From assembly GCF_029168945.1 (NCBI RefSeq), contig NC_083605.1, positions 36,159,280-36,223,279 on the forward strand: DNA of 64,000 nucleotides, in the 5' to 3' direction. Position numbers and translations under genes: made by a program. The DNA is from Cannabis sativa (lineage: Eukaryota > Streptophyta > Magnoliopsida > Rosales > Cannabaceae). Under the pieces are notes generated by a model, which did not search any database, was not told where the DNA came from, and worked only from the letters and a program-made list of their open reading frames with translations. Below, one piece after another: positions 21,040-31,677 of this stretch (position 1 is the first letter of the stretch; every line of letters begins with the position of its first letter).

Positions 21040-21321
21040 ATATCATTCCTTTGATCAAATTTAATGGTTTTTTTTTTTTTTTTTTTTTTGAAAATAAGCG
21101 TAGTTATATATAAAAAGATACCAGACCTCTCGGTCATTACACAAAATGTTCTCCGGTAAAGTGTTGATCGGAATAGATCCGTACATCTCGTTGTTAAAAG
21201 CCCAATAAATATTTAATGGTTAATAATTAAATACCGTGTATTTGATTTTATTAAGTTTATAAATATTTTTGATTAATTAATTAAAATTGTATATCTATTT
21301 TTTAAACTATTTTAAGTATAA
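21040..21321. repeat. 130-bp direct repeat, right copy, split by a retroposed insert
   Basis: Same sequence as 15370-15499, interrupted at 21068-21210. After 21321 the sequence continues as the flank of the 231-aa gene, shared with unit 3 at about 54760-54948. Confidence 0.8.
21068..21210 (-). mobile_element. Small retroposed fragment with poly(A) and 9-bp target duplication
   Basis: 143 bp beginning with 22 T (poly(A) on the minus strand) and flanked by identical ATTTAATGG at 21059-21067 and 21211-21219. Poly(A) plus a target duplication is the mark of LINE-mediated retroposition. The body (containing CGAGAGGTCTGGTATC on the minus strand) may be a 5'-truncated LINE end or a processed transcript fragment; I do not recognise it. 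Confidence 0.75.
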
Positions 21322-21606
21322 TAATAAAAAAATATAGTTAATATTCACATTTAAAATTTGAATTTGAAATAATTGATATCTAATAATTAATAATTAATAA
21401 TTCACTGCAAAAAAAAAATCTAAATATAAAATAAATATTAAAACATCTTAATTACTGTAAAAAAAAAAATCAAATGGCCGCACAACCCGATTCGTTTCCA
21501 AGTTGTTTTAATAAATATTAAATAATTTTATAATTTAATTATTATTAGATAAAATACAACCCCATTAGTTTCCAAGTTGTTTTAATAAATAAAGAAGAAA
21601 TCATGA
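21322..21606. other. AT-rich 3' flank of the 231-aa gene
   Basis: No coding signal. It contains two similar blocks around TTCCAAGTTGTTTTAATAAA (about 21490-21530 and 21570-21597). Unit 3 keeps a shorter version and unit 2 lacks it. Confidence 0.6.
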
Positions 21607-22302
21607 TTAGTCTTCTAGAAAGCCAAGGTCGATTCCAGCAAAAGTCTTTAAGTCGTTATTAAACAAATCATCGTCATTAGTATCAACATCATCCGCAACA
21701 GTAGGAACGACATCATTATTATGATCATCGCCAACATTGTTCATAGAACTCAGCATCTTTATACGTCGGTGGAGTTGCTCCAAATAAGAGCTCTGAACCA
21801 ATAAATGTTGCTGATGATCATGATTTTTATTTTCCAAACGAAGCTTAGGGATATGGACAAGTTTCTCCACAGCCAGTCGTAGAGTGAGACTCTGTCCATC
21901 ACCGTACTTCAACTTGGTCTGAACCACACTGTTGATGGACTCAGAGACCATCCTCGCCATCTTGTCAAACCAAACACGTTTTATCATGGGTCGACAGCGC
22001 TGATCTTGTTTTTTAAAATACATGTTATCCAAGGTGAATGGGATTTCCACAGTTGAGAACATTTTGCAAACTAGTGCCAGTAATGACTCCTCTGTTGATT
22101 CATATAATTCATCTATGGGGTATACAAAATGGACAGTGGAATTGTGGTTAACGACAGTGTGATGATTATTATGGTAATGGTACTTCTGGATGGTGTTGAA
22201 CTCTATCGTGAGTAAATCATCATTATAATCATACACATCTGGGTCTGCCTCCACAGTTATTTCCATGTATACCAAAACTTTAGAGTTTAGTTTAGTACCC
22301 AT
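21607..22302 (-). CDS. 231-aa protein of unknown function, unit 1 copy
   Basis: A single open exon, ATG at 22300-22302, 231 codons. I do not recognise a domain. The protein has no signal peptide or membrane segment by eye, two cysteines, a central part with alternating hydrophobic residues, and an acidic Asn/Asp-rich C-terminus (DDVDTNDDD, then GIDLGFLED). It is a paralogue of the 240-aa gene on the other strand. NST at residues 54-56, MFS at 81-83, IPF near 87-89 and NMY at 93-95 fall at the same residue numbers in both, followed by FDxM and MVS near 112-122 and a SLTLxL...IPK stretch. It is transcribed away from the 240-aa gene across a shared 414-bp region, with a TATAATTA-like box about 90 bp upstream. 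It is nearly identical to 40496-41191 and 54949-55644. Probably a real, lineage-restricted plant gene. Confidence 0.75.
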   Translation of the reverse strand: MGTKLNSKVLVYMEITVEADPDVYDYNDDLLTIEFNTIQKYHYHNNHHTVVNHNSTVHFVYPIDELYESTEESLLALVCKMFSTVEIPFTLDNMYFKKQDQRCRPMIKRVWFDKMARMVSESINSVVQTKLKYGDGQSLTLRLAVEKLVHIPKLRLENKNHDHQQHLLVQSSYLEQLHRRIKMLSSMNNVGDDHNNDVVPTVADDVDTNDDDLFNNDLKTFAGIDLGFLED

Positions 22303-22716
22303 ACTTTAATTGATTATAGTCTTATACGTACCTACGTCCGATCGAGAACTGCTATGACTAGCTATGGGTGGGTAGTGTGAGTACTTAATTATAAAGATTA
22401 TTTATCTATACGAATATATTCATTATTAAATTGGTCATATATAATTCTAATTTGGTTAGGAATTAATATGATAATTACTCAACCTCATTAAAAAAGTTTG
22501 AAAATTATATTTTATATAATAAATAATATCTTTTTTAATCAAACATATTCCGATTATAATATGGATCAATTGGAATAATCATATTCCTAATAAAATTAGA
22601 ATTAATATTATTCTATCATCTGCCCTATATATATATATATATAGGTAGGGATACACTAATTAAGAACGAATATTTAAGAAACCTATATTACGAGAGATAA
22701 CACACACGTAGTAAAT
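22303..22716. promoter_or_regulatory. Shared bidirectional promoter region, intact copy
   Basis: 414 bp between two divergent ATGs. A TATATATA run at about 22623-22643 lies about 75-90 bp before the plus-strand ATG. On the minus strand CTTTATAATTAAG (about 22383-22395) lies about 80-90 bp before the 231-aa ATG. The region is also present in unit 2 (41192-41594) and is broken by a CACTA element in unit 3. Assignment as a promoter rests on position and TATA-like motifs. Confidence 0.6.
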
Positions 22717-23439
22717 ATGGATAATCAACCATTCTCTCAAGTTTTTATTTACGCAAAATTTAATAGCGGTTTTGAAGAAAATAATCCATCACCATCACCA
22801 TTAATGAAGGTGGAGTTGAAAGTGATCCAAATGTACTATTCAGATACCGATCACAGCGACACCTTCATCTCATACAACTCTACTCACCGATTCCAACACC
22901 AAATTGATCACCTATTCCAAGAGACCTCACCTTCCATCAACACACTCATTACCTCCATGTTTTCAGGCGAACTGATCCCCTTCCCCTTGGTTAACATGTA
23001 CTGGAGCAACCCCAACCTTCCTAACATGTCCCAGTTAAAGATGGCGGTAAGCTTCGACACTATGGTCACCATGGTCTCGTTGCCCCTCACCCTCATCAGT
23101 ATTCTCCTTCACATACACCGCTCTCGTCACCGTCGTGATGTCTCTATAACCTTGACCGTGGATAACAGGATCATGATCCCTAACAACGGTTTGCTTGATC
23201 TACGTATTGCTCACGCATGGGAACAAGTACTTAACAGAAGACCTGTTACCGCCTCTCTCCCCGGTCAGGTTGATCCTGAAGTACATCAGCCACCATCTTC
23301 GTCCACAAGTAATAATGATCAAGTGCTTCATCATGATCATGAGAAGGAGGAGGAAGAGCATGGTGATGATAATGATGATCAAGTGTTGAATCATGTTGAC
23401 CAAAAGGAGGATGAGCATGATGATGAGGATGAGGATTAG
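22717..23439 (+). CDS. 240-aa protein of unknown function, the only intact copy in view
   Basis: A single open exon from ATG 22717 to TAG 23437-23439. The N-terminal ~160 residues align with the divergent 231-aa protein, with NST at 54-56, MFS at 81-83, IPF near 87-89 and NMYW at 93-96 in identical positions, then FDTMVTMVSL and SITLTVDNRIMIPN. There is no cysteine at all, so no zinc finger. The C-terminal ~45 residues are a charged Glu/Asp/His tail built from two repeats of the form NDDQVLxHxxxKExEEH, ending in DDEDED. The function is unknown; the tail could bind metals or basic partners, but that is speculation. The unit 2 copy is truncated and the copy at the window start has lost its stop. 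It is likely expressed with the 231-aa gene from the shared region. Confidence 0.72.
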   Translation: MDNQPFSQVFIYAKFNSGFEENNPSPSPLMKVELKVIQMYYSDTDHSDTFISYNSTHRFQHQIDHLFQETSPSINTLITSMFSGELIPFPLVNMYWSNPNLPNMSQLKMAVSFDTMVTMVSLPLTLISILLHIHRSRHRRDVSITLTVDNRIMIPNNGLLDLRIAHAWEQVLNRRPVTASLPGQVDPEVHQPPSSSTSNNDQVLHHDHEKEEEEHGDDNDDQVLNHVDQKEDEHDDEDED

Positions 23440-23947
23440 TTCGATCAAGAATTATCTACGCTATATGTGGTATTATGAATACATGCAACCTCGACTATGA
23501 TTTCTAGTGTAGTACAAATTACTATTGGAACTTATTTTACATTATATTAATTAGCGACTTAAAATATATTTCTAAAATGATTACATAAGTATATAAAAAT
23601 TTAGAATTTTTCTTATATTGGAAACACAACTGAATAAATGGCTTTAACTTTTGAATTTTTTATTTACATATCACTAAGTACTCAACCCGACCCAAATCTT
23701 ATTTTCTTTAAATAGACATGTAACTACATTCTATATTTGTTCATTTATTTTTTTTTTATATATAAGCTCTCAGTTTTAAGTTAATTATTTATTTAATTAA
23801 AATAATAGACTAATTAATTTTGAATATAGCTAAGATTTATCAATCTTACTCAAAATCTAATTTAGGTTAATTTTTAAATTCTTATTATAACCATGTAATT
23901 AAATAAAATATTATTTTTGATTAATAATATAATATAAGTATAATATA
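23440..23947. other. AT-rich 3' flank of the 240-aa gene, unit 2
   Basis: Matches 31-545. It differs by small indels, such as an 11-bp-scale gap near 23627 relative to unit 1. No gene seen. Confidence 0.65.
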
Positions 23948-24322
23948 GGGTTAATAGCGGCATAAGTACCCAAAAGTTTAAGTTTGCAAGCAGCATAAAC
24001 TCAATGTTTATTTTTAGCGACATAGATACCCAATTTTTCTAAAACTGTAATTTTCTTCTAGTTTCGTAAGTACAGATTTCGTTTTGAATTTATTAAAAAA
24101 AATATTTCGAAGTAACTGATACTATATGTTTCTATTTAGACCCAATGATTTCGAATTCGGGTCTTATGTGTGCCCTATTTAAAATAATAACAGAGTCAGT
24201 ACTGACAAAATTAGAGAAAAATTATAGTTTTACAAACTTTAGGTACTTATACCGCTAAAAATAAATATTAAGTTTATGCCGCTTACAAACTTAAAACTTT
24301 TAGTAGTTATGCATATTTGCCC
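23948..24322. mobile_element. MITE-like element, copy 2
   Basis: The same element and insertion site as 546-920, with the same inverted ends and only a few substitutions. It was therefore present before the duplication. It is missing from unit 3, where a deletion covers this site. Confidence 0.65.
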
Positions 24323-25963
24323 CATATATTATAAAAATATGTGTGACATAAATATCTTATATTTTCTTATTCATACACTTATATCATACTAGGCGAAAGT
24401 TACGTGCGCATTGCACGTATTCTTAGTCATATTTATTCAATTTTATTTAACAAGTGATAAAATATGCTGATTTGTTCAATTTTTATTTTTACATTCAAAT
24501 AGTCGTTCTAACATGCTTAGAAAATGTTTCAAAGTAAAAAAATTCAATTAATTTAGTATGTCTATTGAGCCTTTCTCTACGAATATTTTTTGAACTCATG
24601 AACCATTTCCTGCACCATAATTCTTCAACTGTAATAGAAACATCACACCAAATTGAATAGTCAAAACAAAAATGATCATGATAAAAGTCCCACCAAAACT
24701 ATCATTAAGCATTGAGAAAAAATAAGTACACAAATATTGTATAAATATATGTGACTTTCCTTATCAAGAATGCAAGAAGCTCATCACATAATTTCATATC
24801 ACAATCTGTCATTATTGCACTGCAATTTCCACATGCTTAACCTAGAAGAGTACCATATATAGAGGTCATTGTTAATTTACTCTATATCCAAAGGAAAAAA
24901 TAAAGTAAGTAAATGAAAATCAGGTACTTGTTTTGTTTAGTAGTATCTACATCATTGTCTAAGAATTAAACTGAACAAGACAATAATAAACAAACTTTTG
25001 ACCAATTACATACATCCATTTATCAATAAATCAACATAATATAATTAACCTACAAAAATAAATTAGTTAGACATTTTATCATACAATAAAATACTTTAAT
25101 TTGAAATCAAGAGAATCAAGGCAGCAAAATTTTATACAAAATTGACAAGAAACTCCAAAAAAAGAAGAAAGAAGATCAAGAGATCAGAAAAATAATAACA
25201 ATAACTTTTGACCCAAACAATCCATAATGAAAAATATAAATGATCTCATAATAATAAAAATAGGAAATATTATTGCTTAACTTCTTGACAACAAAAACTA
25301 GTTTTTTTGAATGTCCACAAATAAAATGTAAAAAAAGTGGCAGTAGTTATTTTTTTTTTTACAAACTTCAAAATTAGATATATATATATATATATACTAG
25401 TAGAATGCTACGTGCCTTGTATATAAGTTTTATATTAGGTGTGTCTTGTTTTATTTAAAAATAATACAATAAATAATTAAAAAAATATTACTAATTATTG
25501 TAATTGAGATCATTAATATGTATATTCAATTAATGTAAATAATGTTGTTAATAATTAAAAGTAAATACTAAATACAATATATGAAAGTTTAAGAAATTTT
25601 GATAATCTAATTGCAATTTGATCTTAAGTTAATCCAAAACTAAACCAAAAATCAATGTTCAAAAAATAAAGCATACAGAATTTAAATTTGAGTTGAATGA
25701 AAAAAATACTAAAATTTAATTTGTAAATTAAATTGTTGATAGGTGAAGATAACACATGTAAAAGTTGTAAAAAAGAAAAATAAGGATACTCTTAATAGTT
25801 GGGTTTTAATTTTCTTTTGCAAGACCTGAAATAAGAAGCAATTTGCATAATAGAAACCTGAAATAAGATAAAGAAAAATAGTTTATTATATGAACAAAAC
25901 ATAGGAACAATAGGATAGTTTTACTTGGTCCTCACTTTGGCTATACAAAAGGTAGAATATAAA
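24323..25963. other. AT-rich noncoding flank, unit 2
   Basis: Matches 921-2586. The (TA)n tract at about 25378-25395 is roughly 20 bp shorter than in unit 1. No coding sequence recognised. Confidence 0.6.
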
Positions 25964-26080
25964 GATAAAATAATTTCCCTAAATGCAACAAAAAGAAGCA
26001 TTGATTATCTATGAAGATTTGTTGGTAAATCAAAAGGCAATAAGAGATAGAACATGAATTGCACAAAATTGACATAGTTA

Positions 26081-26277
26081 CCTTGTTGGGTTCGCTGCCT
26101 TTTACATAATTCGGTTTCCATTCATAATCAATACCAACAACTTTACATCCTTCAATGTGGCTTGTTGCATCGTGTAGAGCTTGACATCATCGACCCAAAG
26201 AATATCTTCTACAAAGAACTCATTGAGATTCAAATAGCGACTATAGAGAAGACTTGCCTCGGGTACTAAGAGTTGGG
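26081..26277 (-). pseudogene. Fragment of a mut-7-like 3'-5' exonuclease, copy 2
   Basis: Same exon as 2704-2900. Here the last codons before the splice donor are open (GIDYEWKPNYVKGSEPNK), where unit 1 has a stop. About 2 bp are missing near 26181 and break the frame between LWVDD and the Exo I motif. The two copies thus carry different lesions. It is flanked by imperfect direct repeats (about 25964-26041 and 26445-26523). The exonuclease call rests on the D-x-E-W-K-P motif. Confidence 0.6.
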
Positions 26278-26875
26278 GGAGAGAAAGACTGCATACAAGT
26301 CACAACTTAGCAAAAAAAAAAAAATCAAATAAAAATCTACCCTAATATGAACATGCAAAACAAGTAAACTTCATATCTTGAGTCTTGTATAAGATAAGGC
26401 TAGTAGAAAAACATACAAGTCAGAGCAAAAACATTTGGTGCCATGATAAAATGATTACCCTAAATGCAACAAAAAAGAAGCATTGATTATCTATGAAGAT
26501 TTGTTGGTAAATCAAAAGGCAATTTTTTCATGTCATCCTTCTTAATATTGAACATGGGTTGATATTCTGTATCTTCCTTCTCAGTCTCAAGTCTTGAATC
26601 TTGCTCCTGGCTACACTTCAACTCAAAGAACAACGATTACAAATTTACATAAATTTATTTTTGTAAGGCAAGTATACATTAAATCAAGTTGTTTTGATAA
26701 TTTTAGTATCACAGATCAAGTCATGACAATTGAATCTTAAAAAAATCAAATTCTTATAAGGCATTTTACTACTGTTTATAAGAAAAACATCATTATTGTA
26801 TCAAAAGCAATTAATAGGATAGTATAAATAAAAGTACTTGACACATAATAATCTCAGACTTTATGAATTAGATAA

Positions 26876-27558
26876 TGTAGAGGGTGAAATCTACAATACG
26901 GAATTTGGGCACCAGCAACCTGTCAAGAACAAAGAGAGAGACAAAAGTTCAATTGGGAGCACCGGTGGGGTGTCAGCCAAAGGGACTCCGACGCTCAAGT
27001 CAGTACGATTATAGTAAAAAATTATAATAATGGAAAATAAATGTAATATAAATGGTAGCCGGACGGATGAGTGGACAAGCGGACAGACGGACTAAAAGAG
27101 TAACTCCGATGGTGAGGCTTAAGAGAAAAGCTTAGAAAAACGACCGTCCGCGAGTCAGTGAGTAGTGTGAGTATCGAATGTGTTCTCTCCAGCGTCTATC
27201 GTATGGTTCCTTTTATCGTGTGTACTCAGTGCTGTTGCCCTCTGTCCGCGTCACCCGTTGGACTCATTCAAATTGGTTACTTCCCTAATTATTAGGGAGT
27301 AGTAACCGTCTTCTTGACTGGTTCCATATTAACTTGATTTCACCCGTTTGGCTGACTGGCCGGGCTCAAACCCGGTTGCGGGACGATCCGGCTTGTGGCC
27401 CATAGGCTCACTCGTTAGTCTAGTTCAAGGCCTAGCGAGTCCGTCTGACTGTCTTATTGGGCCCAATATTGTTGGATCCATTATTGATGGGCTCGTCTGA
27501 CTTGCATATTGGACTTCTCAAAAATATCATAAATATTAAGCAAATTTTTACCTCTACA
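26876..27558 (-). repeat. 3' LTR of retrotransposon copy 2
   Basis: 683 bp, TGTAGAGG to CCTCTACA. It is close to the partner LTR at 37840-38524; a visible difference is CGACCGTCCGCGAGTC against CGACTGTCTGCTTGAGTC. Low divergence implies a fairly young insertion, but no rate was calculated. Confidence 0.93.
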
Positions 27559-27949
27559 GTTTGTCCCTCACTCTCTAGCTAGAATTTATTTTAGCTGGAG
27601 AGTTATTAATACCGAATTAGGTGTTGGCCAAGAGTTTTGTCTAAGTAAGCGTTGTACGCTTGTCTTGCTGTTTGAGACAAGAAAATAGTCTGAACGGTTC
27701 GAGCATGGTGGTTGGGTAGTCCTTGTCGCATGCGTGTATGTGGCTACCTTGGCCAATAATTTTTGTGTGATCAATTAGTTCTTCAAAGAGATTCTTAACT
27801 AGACCAAGTCGTCTTGTTGGGTCAAATAAAAAATATTTGGCTGTCTATCTCAAAATATGAGATGAGAGTAGATAGACGTACATGTGTATGAGGTGTAAGT
27901 AAATAGACATTTATATGCATATATATTGTAGGGAGATGGATATATATAT

Positions 27950-28430
27950 ATATATGAATGAGAGGAGGTAGACAGACATAATATATAGGCATGTATGTAG
28001 ATAATGGGAGGAGATAGACATATATATAAATTATGGAAGGAGGTAGACAGACATAATATATAGGCATGTATGTAGATAATGGGAGGAGAAAGACATGTAT
28101 ATAAATAATGAAAGGAGGTAGACAGACATAATATATAGGCATGTATGTAGATAGTGGGAGGAGAAAGACATGTATATAAATAATGGAAGGAGGTAGACAG
28201 ACATAATATATAGGCATGTATGTAGATAATGGGAGGAGATAGACGTGTATATAAATAATGGAAGGAGGTAGACGGACATAATATATAGGCATGTATGTAG
28301 ATAATGGGAGGAGGTAGACATATATATAAATAATAGAAGGGGGTAGACGGACATAATATATAGGCATGTATGTAGATAATGGGAGGAGGTAGACATATAT
28401 ATAAATAATAGAAGGGGGTAGACAGACATA
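27950..28430. repeat. 75-bp tandem repeat, six copies (retrotransposon copy 2)
   Basis: The CATG of the GGCATGTATG motif falls at 27990, 28065, 28140, 28215, 28290 and 28365, exactly 75 bp apart. Copy number and order match unit 1, so the array has not changed length since duplication. It leaves periodic minus-strand frames open (up to 219 codons), which I treat as repeat by-products. Confidence 0.9.
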
Positions 28431-29652
28431 CATTAAGTGTTGTGAGGAGATGGACATTAAGTGAGGATCAGCGGTACCCACGAGCTCTTTTGATACACGC
28501 CTAACTGGTACTTATTAATACCAATGTGAGATAGCCAATTCATAGCTTTATGAGATAGAAATGTGTTGACATATATTGATGGTAATATATATATGTGCTG
28601 ACATATATTGATAGTAATATACATATATATGTACTGACATATATTGATGGTTATAGCTTTGTGAGATGTCAAGATTGACATGCGGTGACATATATTAATG
28701 GTAATATATATGTGCTAACATATATTGATGGTTCTTGTTTTACGAGATTGATAGATTGACAGCTTTGTGAGATAGGCATATGTATATAGTACTCCTTATT
28801 GCATACTTGTCCACTGAAAAGTACCAAACCTATATTATCATTGTAGTAGATTATTATCATGTCTATCTCCATGATATATTACTCTTGTGTATCATATGTC
28901 TATTTCACAGATGAGTAGACAACTTGTCCGTCTTATTTGATGATACCTCTACAGTTTACAAGGGAGATAGACATATGCATATATGAGTAATATTTGTGAT
29001 GTCCGTATATACTCCAATATATATATTTTTTATGTGATGATCAGATGGGATGGGAGACACTTGTCACTCATCCAATGCTCCTCTTTGGTTATAAATATAG
29101 AGAGTTACTTTCACTCTTGCTCACATTTGTTGGAGCTCTTGGTGAAGTGAGACTTGGAGTTTTAGAAGGAGGCTTTCAAGAGGTAAGTTTTCTAAACCTT
29201 CTCCCTTGAATGTTCTTGTTATGTTCTTCATGTTCTTGTACATGTTCATATTTATTTTTTTGATGTAGATGAGTAAATATATTTACTTGTTGTATATTTG
29301 TGTTTGTGTTTGATCTTCATGGGTAGTAAAAATCTACATTTTTACTGTTTGTCTTTACATAGTAGTAAGTGTGATTTGAATAATGGTATGTCGGCTAGCC
29401 GGAATATTGTCTTCCTTTAGTTAATTAAATGACCATAGCGGTGGTCTATTTAAAACACGTATGTCCAGTTGGTGAGCATTATTATGGCGTCCATTTTTAT
29501 GTCTAGTTATTTTTTTTGCCACTTGAGCTTTGATATATGTATATATACATATCTTTTTATTCTGTCTAGCCGGTGTTTTGCTTTGTATATGATTATATTT
29601 TTGGTGAACTCGCTCTTAGTCCAGTATCTTTGTTCTAGGTGGGTTTTTTGCT
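28431..29652. other. Leader region of the antisense gene, noncoding
   Basis: Equivalent to 5061-6279. It contains repeats of GACATATATTGATGG, a TATAAATA box near 29092 and a GAGGTAAG donor-like site at 29179-29186. No coding frame supported. Confidence 0.5.
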
Positions 29653-31677
29653 ATGTCTATGAGCAACCATGGTAGTTGTGCCACTTCGTCTAATAAGACG
29701 ACCAGTTCGTCTGATGATCCTTCGAATATTCCTACCGGGGGTGGTAGGTTATGTGTTGGATGACGGGTGTGAGGATACGGATGTCTATTGCTATGCGTAC
29801 GGGGTTGGAGTAGATACTGATCGCCCTAGGAGTGATACTGAGTCGGGCGATATACTTTCGGGTGTTAATCCTAGGTCAGTAATAACCTTGAATGACTTGC
29901 CGAAAATTCGTCGTCGTTATAATATTCCCATACACATTAGTTTGTATGCTCCGGCTAGCGGGGAACGGCCGATCGGAAGATACGGGTTGGACATGTTTGT
30001 ACAAGCTTCCATTTAAGTATGGTTTCAGATTTCCTATCCCTAGATTGATGTACGAACTATGCTCCTATCATGGTATCTCTCCCAGTCAGCTAATGCCAAA
30101 TGCTTGGCGTGTTCTTATGGCCATAGAAGTGTTGACCGAAAGGCATAACATTACATTTACGGTTGCTGAAGTCTTGTACGTCTACTTGAAAGAGCATCCA
30201 CATGATAAAGGTAGGTACCAACTTACCGTTAGAAACGGTAGTGACCATTTGATTCTTGGCATTAAAGAAGCTAAGCGATGGAAGGAGGATTTTTTCTTTG
30301 TTCCTTTTGATGCTCTAGGATTATCGGTTGATCGTGGGATTCCCCATTCGTGGTCTCCTGCTAGTGAGTATCATAGTTTTGGTGTTGAATTACGCCCTTA
30401 TTTGTTATGGTTTATTGATGCATGCCTAACTGGTTGATTTGTCTTCTTTGTAGGTAGGATTGGCCTTCCATTTAGTTGGGTGTGTGGGCAGGCGCCAGGG
30501 AGAGTTGATCAAGTTCTTCGAATTGCGGAGGAGGAGCGCTATTGGAACGTTCTATTGTCTGATTCTTCTCTTCGAGACAGCACTTTGTGGATCACGTTCC
30601 CCGTCAACCCGAAGGTATATCTCATCCTAAGAATCGTGCTAAGTCTCAAGTTACTATACTCCAAAGAAGTTTGGAGATTTTGGGATGCGAACCTTTATTT
30701 CTACCTGAATTGACATCAGACGGACGAGATTTTGCAGATCGATTCATGGCCCAATCTTCTTTCACTCTTCCTCTGGCTGGTGACGGTGCTATGGAACGTT
30801 TACGCTCACGCAAACAGAAGACTAGGACGACTCCTAGTGTTGAGAAGGAGGCTGTTACTACTGCTGCTCCTTCTTGTCCTTCTGCGAGGGCTCAGAAGAA
30901 GAATAACAAGAGACCGTCTCCGGTTGAGTCGACCGATTGGTTGAGTAATACAGTTGATCTTTCTTTTCCATCTTCAGCGGCTGCACATTCTGAGTTTGGC
31001 CTACACCTTGGTGAGGCCAGTAAGCTATTATTTCCAGAGGATCGAGCTCCTTTTGAGAACATCGGAGAAATAGCTTCCATGGAGTTGTCCATCTCTCGCT
31101 CCTTTCAGGTATGCATGCATTCCCATGTTACAATTTATGTGTGGACAAACTCGCGATATTATTGTGTCTGACTATTATGGTACTTTATATTGCATGACAG
31201 GGTATGCAAGGACTTATGTACACCTTGGATAAGATTAAGAGCATGAAGGAGCAAATGAAGGACATGAGGACTGAGCGTGATACTTTGCGCGGGGAGATTA
31301 AGGAGCTAAAGAGCTGCAAGAAAGAGCTTGACCGTGTCAGAGAAGAGTTACGAACTCAACTTGATGCTAAGGAGCAAGATTCTAATCATTTGAAGTCTGC
31401 CTTGGCTGATCTTGCTACTGCCCAAGCTCGTGTGGACATGTTGGAAGGTCGGTTAGTCGAAATTGGACTGGAGGCTGAGATCCAGTGTCGTGGAAAGATG
31501 GCGATGGAGTATCGAGACAACAAGGCCGAGTCTTGGGACATACCCCAGTACATTGCTGACTATGAAGAATTGCTGCGGATGAGGGCCGAGGAAGACGCTC
31601 GAACTAGCCAACTGGCTAACTCGTTTGAAGAGATGACTACGAACGATCTCCCGGTGGATGACTCACATCTTTCTTGA
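29653..31677 (+). pseudogene. Spliced antisense gene of Tat element (aORF), copy 2
   Basis: It starts MSMSNHGS as in copy 1 but has frame breaks near 29738 (extra G) and 29970. The Transposase_28-like region (GISPSQLMPNAWRVL, FGVELRPYLLW) is followed by the shared stop at 30435-30437, then VCGQAPGRVDQVLRIAEEE. A clear GT-AG intron lies at 31109-31200 (SRSFQ before it, GMQGLMYTLDK after). The last exon encodes a long coiled coil (KEQMKDMRTERDTLRGEIKE and onward) and ends DDSHLS. One base is also missing near 30592 relative to copy 1. The gene runs convergent to pol, outside the retroviral reading direction. Tat-lineage aORFs are known; their role is unresolved. Confidence 0.82.

Larger units (their letters stand above)
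1..23408. repeat. Tandem segmental duplication, unit 1 (left edge outside window)
   Basis: Position 1 corresponds to 23409 and to 41936: all three start in the same codons of the 240-aa gene's acidic tail and then share the same 3' flank. Unit 1 is the longest. It holds a truncated Tat retrotransposon, a kinase pseudogene, a private 5.5-kb insert and an intact divergent gene pair. Relative to unit 3 it lacks about 1.4 kb near 14030. Matches were found by eye and are near identical over kilobases. Confidence 0.9.

Noticed and set aside
21607..22302. A RING-type E3 ligase for the 231-aa and 240-aa proteins
   Set aside because: The 231-aa protein has only two cysteines and the 240-aa protein none, so no RING can form.
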